Below are positions 59,708-64,000 of a DNA stretch of 64,000 nucleotides, piece by piece. Each line of letters opens with the position of its first letter. The stretch's first letter is position 1. Under the pieces are notes generated by a model. The model ran no database searches, was not told the DNA's origin, and saw only the letters and a program-made list of their open reading frames with translations. The translations under genes were made by a program, and so were the position numbers. The DNA is from Leptospiraceae bacterium (GTDB taxonomy: Bacteria > Spirochaetota > Leptospiria > Leptospirales > Leptospiraceae): the NCBI GenBank assembly GCA_017996175.1, contig JAGOHK010000002.1, forward strand, positions 1 to 64,000, in the 5' to 3' direction.

Positions 59708-60727
59708 ATGAATCTCGGCAACATCAATCATGAATTAGTCCTATTCATTTTATTCAATATCGTCATAGTCATCATGCTTGTGATAGACTTGGGACTTCTA
59801 AGTAAAAATACCGATCATACAATGTCAGTAAAGCGTGCTGGTGTATGGACACTAATTTGGATTTCCGTTTCTTTTCTATTCGCAGGTGCAATTTATTTTT
59901 ATGACACAAACCCCAATAATGTAGATGATGCAGGTTACAGTAAAACTAAAACACTTGAATATATAGCTGGTTACCTACTAGAAAAATCTCTTTCCATAGA
60001 CAACCTATTTGTATTTATCATGATCTTCCAAAAGTTCAAAGTCGGACCGAGAGAACAACCAGATATTTTAAAATGGGGGATCATTGGAGCGGTTATTCTG
60101 CGTGCAATAATGATTTTAGCCGGTGCAACTTTAGTCGCAAAATTTGCATGGATACTTTATGTATTTGGTTTTTTCCTGCTTTATACTGCCCTGAAAATGT
60201 TTGTTCACAAAGAAGATGCTGAAGAAATATTTATTCCAGAAGAACATTTTGTATTTAGAACCTTAAAAAAAATTGTTCCCCTTTCTACTCGCTCGGTAGA
60301 AGGTAAATTTTTTATCATTGAAAATGGAAAACGAATGGCTACTCCCCTTTTCGTAGTTCTTGTGATGATCGAGTCTAGCGATGTAATGTTTGCCTTAGAT
60401 TCCATTCCAGCCGTATTCTCCATTACCCAAGATCCATTCATCGTATATACTTCGAATATCTTCGCGATTCTCGGACTAAGGTCTCTCTACTTTATGATTA
60501 GCGGCATAATGGACTTATTCGTATATCTAAAACATGGAGTAGCAGTTATACTTGCTTTTGTAGGAATCAAAATGCTTCTTCCTCTCTACGGTGAATTAAC
60601 AGGCGGCGCAAAAATCCATGTAGATATTAGTGTTTCTCTTTCTGTAATCATCACCCTACTAGTAGGCTCTATACTTGTCTCATTACCAGAATATTTTAAA
60701 AATAAAAAATCAGGAGTTTCCCGATGA
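59708..60727 (+). CDS. TerC-family integral membrane protein
   Basis: Membrane protein of 339 residues from ATG 59708 (AGAGAGGTAGT upstream; an upstream TTG is less likely). About eight hydrophobic segments. Family motifs: GYLLEKSLSIDNLFVFIMIF, 'FVVLVMIESSDVMFALDSIPA' (in two acidic repeats: EKSLSIDN and ESSDVMFALDS), typical of TerC/Alx. These proteins affect metal (Mn2+) export or tellurite resistance. It overlaps the next gene by 4 bp (ATGA). Confidence 0.93.
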   Translation: MNLGNINHELVLFILFNIVIVIMLVIDLGLLSKNTDHTMSVKRAGVWTLIWISVSFLFAGAIYFYDTNPNNVDDAGYSKTKTLEYIAGYLLEKSLSIDNLFVFIMIFQKFKVGPREQPDILKWGIIGAVILRAIMILAGATLVAKFAWILYVFGFFLLYTALKMFVHKEDAEEIFIPEEHFVFRTLKKIVPLSTRSVEGKFFIIENGKRMATPLFVVLVMIESSDVMFALDSIPAVFSITQDPFIVYTSNIFAILGLRSLYFMISGIMDLFVYLKHGVAVILAFVGIKMLLPLYGELTGGAKIHVDISVSLSVIITLLVGSILVSLPEYFKNKKSGVSR

Positions 60728-61044
60728 AAAAAATAGTTAAACTAACTATCCTAATAAGCCTTTTGCTCAATTTGTCTTTATCCGCTAAAGAAGTACCTAG
60801 CAGCGGGGAGATGATTGTAGAATTACTTGTGCGTCCTATCGGTTTGGGTGCGTTAGTTGTAGGAACAGGTATATTTGCCATTACCCTACCTTTCGGCATA
60901 TTAAATGTAGCCGCTACAGGATCATTGGAATCAATTAAAAGCTCAGGAAAGCGTCTAATCGTAGCTCCTCTTTTATTTACATTTGCTCGTGGTGTGGGTG
61001 ATTACCCAGGATATATGGAAGAAATTGAAATTGTAAAGGAGTAA
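60724..61044 (+). CDS. Small exported/membrane protein of unknown function
   Basis: Protein of 106 residues. Signal peptide ([15 protein letters not shown]) and a second hydrophobic stretch ([23 protein letters not shown]). The pattern PxGxGAxVxGxxxFxxxxPFxxxxG is seen in small envelope proteins of several Gram-negatives. Function unknown. Translationally coupled to the terC-like gene, so it might help that transporter. Confidence 0.65.
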   Translation: MKKIVKLTILISLLLNLSLSAKEVPSSGEMIVELLVRPIGLGALVVGTGIFAITLPFGILNVAATGSLESIKSSGKRLIVAPLLFTFARGVGDYPGYMEEIEIVKE

Positions 61045-61052
61045 ATATTTAC

Positions 61053-63197
61053 ATGGAAAAAGCAAATCTAAATGAATGGGAAAAAGTAGCAAAAGAAGCG
61101 GATTTAAAAGGGAAAGATGTATCCTCCTTGAATTGGAATTCTCCTGAAGGAATTTTAATTAAACCACTTTATACTTATGAAGACCTAGAAAATCTTGGGA
61201 ACACAAACACTCTTCCGGGGATATTTCCATTTATCCGCGGACCTCGTGCAACTATGTATTCTCACCAACCATGGACAGTCAGGCAATATGCTGGATTTTC
61301 AACGGCTGAGGAGTCTAACGCATTTTATCGAAAGAATTTAGCTGGTGGACAAAAGGGATTATCCGTAGCATTCGACTTAGCTACTCATAGAGGATATGAT
61401 TCTGACCACGAGCGAGTGACTGGAGACGTGGGCAAAGCAGGAGTAGCCATTGACTCAGTTGAGGATATGAAAATCCTCTTCGACCAAATTCCTCTCAAGG
61501 ATATGTCCGTGTCGATGACCATGAATGGTGCGGTAATTCCTATTCTTGCGATGTTCATTGTTGCCGGAGAAGAGCAAGGGGCAAAGGTTTCCGAACTTTC
61601 CGGTACTATTCAAAACGATATTCTAAAAGAATTCATGGTGCGGAATACCTACATTTACCCACCAAAGCCCTCTATGAAAATCATTGGCGACATCATCGAA
61701 TACACTTCCAAGAATATGCCAAGGTTTAATTCTATTTCCATCAGTGGATACCATATCCAAGAAGCGGGCGGAAACGCAGTCCAAGAACTTGCGTATACAT
61801 TAGCCGATGGAATGGAATATGTAAAAACCGCTCTGGATAAAGGACTGGCTATTGATGATTTTGCGCCACGCCTTTCCTTCTTCTTTGGAATTGGGATGAA
61901 TTTTTTTATGGAAATTGCAAAACTTCGCGCTGCCAGATTTTTCTGGGCAGAATTAATCAAACCGTTCAATCCTAAAAAACCGATGAGTGCCGCACTTAGA
62001 ACTCACTGCCAGACTTCCGGCTGGAGTTTGACAGAACAAGATCCATACAACAACGTTATCCGCACTACCATCGAAGCAATGGCTGCCGTACTCGGCGGAA
62101 CTCAGAGTCTACACACTAACGCACTAGATGAAGCAGTTGCGCTTCCAACCGAATTCTCCGCACGGATAGCGCGTAATACCCAGTTAATCATCCAAAATGA
62201 AACTCATATACCAAGAGTCATCGACCCACTCGGAGGCTCTTATTATATTGAATCACTCACCCACTCCATTATCACTGAAGCAAAAAAACTTTTCGATGAA
62301 GTGCAAGCTCATGGAGGAATGGCAAACGCGGTAGAAGCAGGACTTCCTAAAATGAAAATCGAAGAGTCTGCCGCGAAACGCCAAGCACTAATCGACCAAG
62401 GTCTAGATGTGATTGTGGGTGTGAATAAATTCAAACTCAAAACAGAAGACAAAATGGAAATCTTGGACATAGACAATACCGCCGTTCGAGAAAAACAAAT
62501 TGCCAGACTAAACGAAATCAAAACTAAGAGAGACACGGCAGCAGTTAACGCAGCGTTAAACGCTATCACAGAAGCAAGTCAATCGGGTAAAGGAAACTTA
62601 CTCGAACTCGCAGTCGAAGCTGCTCGCAAACGTGCTACACTCGGTGAAATTTCTTACGCAATGGAAAAAGTATTTGGACGACATCAAGCCGTTATCCGCA
62701 CAATCAGTGGAGTCTACTCCAGCCTAAACCAAGAAAATGACAAATTCCAAACTGTAATCAAACGTGTCGAAGAATTTGCAAAAGGCGAAGGTAGACGACC
62801 AAGAATGTTAGTTGCCAAGATGGGACAAGATGGACATGACAGAGGGGCAAAAGTAATTTCCACTTCATTTGCAGATATGGGATTTGACATTGATGTGGCT
62901 CCCCTGTTCCAGACTCCAGCAGAAGTTGCAAAACAAGCGATAGAAAATGATGTGCATATCATAGGAGTATCCTCACAAGCTGCCGGACACAAAACGTTAA
63001 TTCCAGAGCTGGTGGAAATTTTAAAGAAAGAAAATGCTAGCGACATATTGATAATAGCCGGTGGAGTAATTCCTCCGCAGGATTATGATTTTCTTTACCA
63101 ACATGGAGTTGCCGCAATTTTTGGACCAGGAACGGTTATCCCGGATGCTGCTGCAAAAATCCTAGATATTCTAGAAAAGAAAAAAGTGAAAGCCTAG
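61053..63197 (+). CDS. scpA: Methylmalonyl-CoA mutase, single-chain type
   Basis: Adenosylcobalamin enzyme of 714 residues that interconverts (R)-methylmalonyl-CoA and succinyl-CoA. N-terminal TIM barrel (about 30-540): [20 protein letters not shown] with the Tyr/Arg substrate residues, and [17 protein letters not shown]-terminal B12-binding domain (about 580-714) with [11 protein letters not shown], whose His (about 594) is the lower cobalt ligand, and the GVSSQAAGH and [10 protein letters not shown] loops. Complete and normal length. The gene that protects the enzyme (MeaB) and the epimerase are not in the window. Confidence 0.96.
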   Translation: MEKANLNEWEKVAKEADLKGKDVSSLNWNSPEGILIKPLYTYEDLENLGNTNTLPGIFPFIRGPRATMYSHQPWTVRQYAGFSTAEESNAFYRKNLAGGQKGLSVAFDLATHRGYDSDHERVTGDVGKAGVAIDSVEDMKILFDQIPLKDMSVSMTMNGAVIPILAMFIVAGEEQGAKVSELSGTIQNDILKEFMVRNTYIYPPKPSMKIIGDIIEYTSKNMPRFNSISISGYHIQEAGGNAVQELAYTLADGMEYVKTALDKGLAIDDFAPRLSFFFGIGMNFFMEIAKLRAARFFWAELIKPFNPKKPMSAALRTHCQTSGWSLTEQDPYNNVIRTTIEAMAAVLGGTQSLHTNALDEAVALPTEFSARIARNTQLIIQNETHIPRVIDPLGGSYYIESLTHSIITEAKKLFDEVQAHGGMANAVEAGLPKMKIEESAAKRQALIDQGLDVIVGVNKFKLKTEDKMEILDIDNTAVREKQIARLNEIKTKRDTAAVNAALNAITEASQSGKGNLLELAVEAARKRATLGEISYAMEKVFGRHQAVIRTISGVYSSLNQENDKFQTVIKRVEEFAKGEGRRPRMLVAKMGQDGHDRGAKVISTSFADMGFDIDVAPLFQTPAEVAKQAIENDVHIIGVSSQAAGHKTLIPELVEILKKENASDILIIAGGVIPPQDYDFLYQHGVAAIFGPGTVIPDAAAKILDILEKKKVKA

Positions 63198-63207
63198 GCA
63201 ATCTAAC

Positions 63208-63732
63208 TTGAAAGAGGGAATAAGTATACAAATATCTTCTGAAGAATTGTATACTCCTCTTTACAAAATATTTATTCTTGTTAGTTTGTTTACCTTAATT
63301 GTATTTGGGTGTTTTTATTTTTTAGTTCAAACTCGTAATTTAGAACTAAAAAATGCTTACCAAGCTTTAGAGAGTGAAGGGCAAAAATCTTTTTCTACTT
63401 TGACTGCTTATCATCAGGTCATAAGTGGAAACGAGAAGAGGCATATCTACACTTACCTCCTAACCGATGAGTATGGGAAAGTGCATGAAATCAATGAATT
63501 CGTGGATAATAAATCCCATCTTCGGTTACGAGTAGGGAATACCGTTGTTACCCGCAAAAATAAAGTTAGCCTAGCTGGCAAAAAAAAAATTATCTCTAGA
63601 ATTGAAGGGAATAATCAAATTTTGCCAAATTACAATTACTTAGAAATGATTGCTGCAATTGGAATTGGATTTTCCATTTTGATCGGTTTGGGTGGGTTTG
63701 CTTTACTTCTATTCAAGAGAAATTTTGCCTAA
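63208..63732 (+). CDS. Membrane protein, DUF3592-like
   Basis: Protein of 174 residues starting at TTG (no ATG available; weak ribosome site). A membrane helix near residues 20-42, a beta-rich middle (YLLTDEYGKVHEINEFVDNK, LRVGNTVVTRKN) and a second helix near 147-169. This sandwich layout fits DUF3592. It follows the mutase by 10 bp and is perhaps co-transcribed; function unknown. Confidence 0.55.
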   Translation: MKEGISIQISSEELYTPLYKIFILVSLFTLIVFGCFYFLVQTRNLELKNAYQALESEGQKSFSTLTAYHQVISGNEKRHIYTYLLTDEYGKVHEINEFVDNKSHLRLRVGNTVVTRKNKVSLAGKKKIISRIEGNNQILPNYNYLEMIAAIGIGFSILIGLGGFALLLFKRNFA

Positions 63733-63768
63733 AGTTTTTTTGACAATTTACCTTTTTTCATGCAAATA

Positions 63769-64000
63769 TTATTCTAACTCCTGATTTGGATCGGCTTCCT
63801 TCACCATCAAAAACTCTACTCGGGAAGGAGTCTGAATATGCAATTCGGGATCAACTTGATATAAAATCAGTGCTAAGTATTTCTTATATTTAATAATGTA
63901 CATATACTCTGTAAATTGAATATAACGCAATTCTGATTTAATTTTCTTCATCCATTTACTGCTTTCTAAAACTCTCTTGAACTTGGTAGTAGACTGAGTT
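63769..64000 (-). CDS. 3' end of a gene running off the right edge
   Basis: The minus-strand frame is open from the window edge to the stop at 63769, about 77 codons: it passes through an internal ATG at 63951, but coding continues upstream (STTKFKRVLESSKWMKK). The C-terminus is MVKEADPNQELE. The visible part looks like an alpha/beta domain (YIQFTEYMYIIKYKKYLALIL). Family unknown; the true start is outside the window. Confidence 0.5.
   Translation of the reverse strand, partial: TQSTTKFKRVLESSKWMKKIKSELRYIQFTEYMYIIKYKKYLALILYQVDPELHIQTPSRVEFLMVKEADPNQELE

Overview
The window is about 64 kb of AT-rich chromosome, densely packed with genes on both strands and with very short intergenic gaps. 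It reads like a spirochaete of the Leptospiraceae. The reasons are a cluster of one MBOAT acyltransferase with two DUF1574 (SGNH-like) proteins, a DUF1577/PilZ-type protein, a short glutamyl-tRNA reductase next to a porphobilinogen deaminase fused to a uroporphyrinogen-III synthase-like domain, many small lipoproteins, and a single-chain methylmalonyl-CoA mutase. This assignment is an inference from gene content; there is no rRNA or other phylogenetic marker. I saw no tRNA, rRNA, CRISPR array, insertion sequence or phage gene.

Layout. 0.2-6.7 kb: lipoprotein, membrane-anchored AraC regulator, thioesterase, esterase, small envelope proteins, a YccF protein, and a CBS-domain/universal stress protein pair. 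6.7-10.2 kb: MBOAT/DUF1574 operon, likely acylating a cell-surface polymer. 11-16.7 kb: aldehyde dehydrogenase, response regulator, histidine kinase, and a convergent cyclic-nucleotide-binding patatin. 16.9-20.5 kb: DUF1577/PilZ-like protein, hemA, hemC-hemD fusion. 20.7-26.2 kb: ECF sigma factor with FecR protein, AddB-like giant protein, STAS/zinc-ribbon protein. 26.4-33.6 kb: CapD/FlaA1 dehydratase, SspB-like protein, NCS2 permease, HtpX, PilZ, LuxR-type regulator. 33.7-39.9 kb: GH5 glycosidase plus patatin, argB, amidohydrolase, radical SAM protein.

39.9-42.7 kb is accessory: two PIN-domain toxin-antitoxin modules face each other across a 259-bp element with terminal inverted repeats. Both antitoxin promoters have the geometry -35, 16 bp, -10, 6 bp, ATG, so their mRNAs look leaderless, and each carries a palindrome over the promoter. 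A third toxin-antitoxin module lies at 55.5-56.2 kb. 42.7-51.3 kb is housekeeping: FmdB-alr, Sco1-MCP, trpE-trpG, lytic transglycosylase. Between trpG and the transglycosylase lies the most interesting non-coding signal: about 190 nt with a perfect Shine-Dalgarno, a 14-codon leader ORF, a long stem, and mutually exclusive pairings ending in a T-run.

51.3-59.7 kb holds envelope proteins, a Lon-like protease, a class V aminotransferase and a ferritin-like protein. It is sprinkled with short ACCACCGAT/ACACCGAT repeats that in two places sit exactly between genes of an operon and supply the start codon of the downstream gene. 59.7-64 kb holds TerC, methylmalonyl-CoA mutase, and a partial gene running off the right edge.
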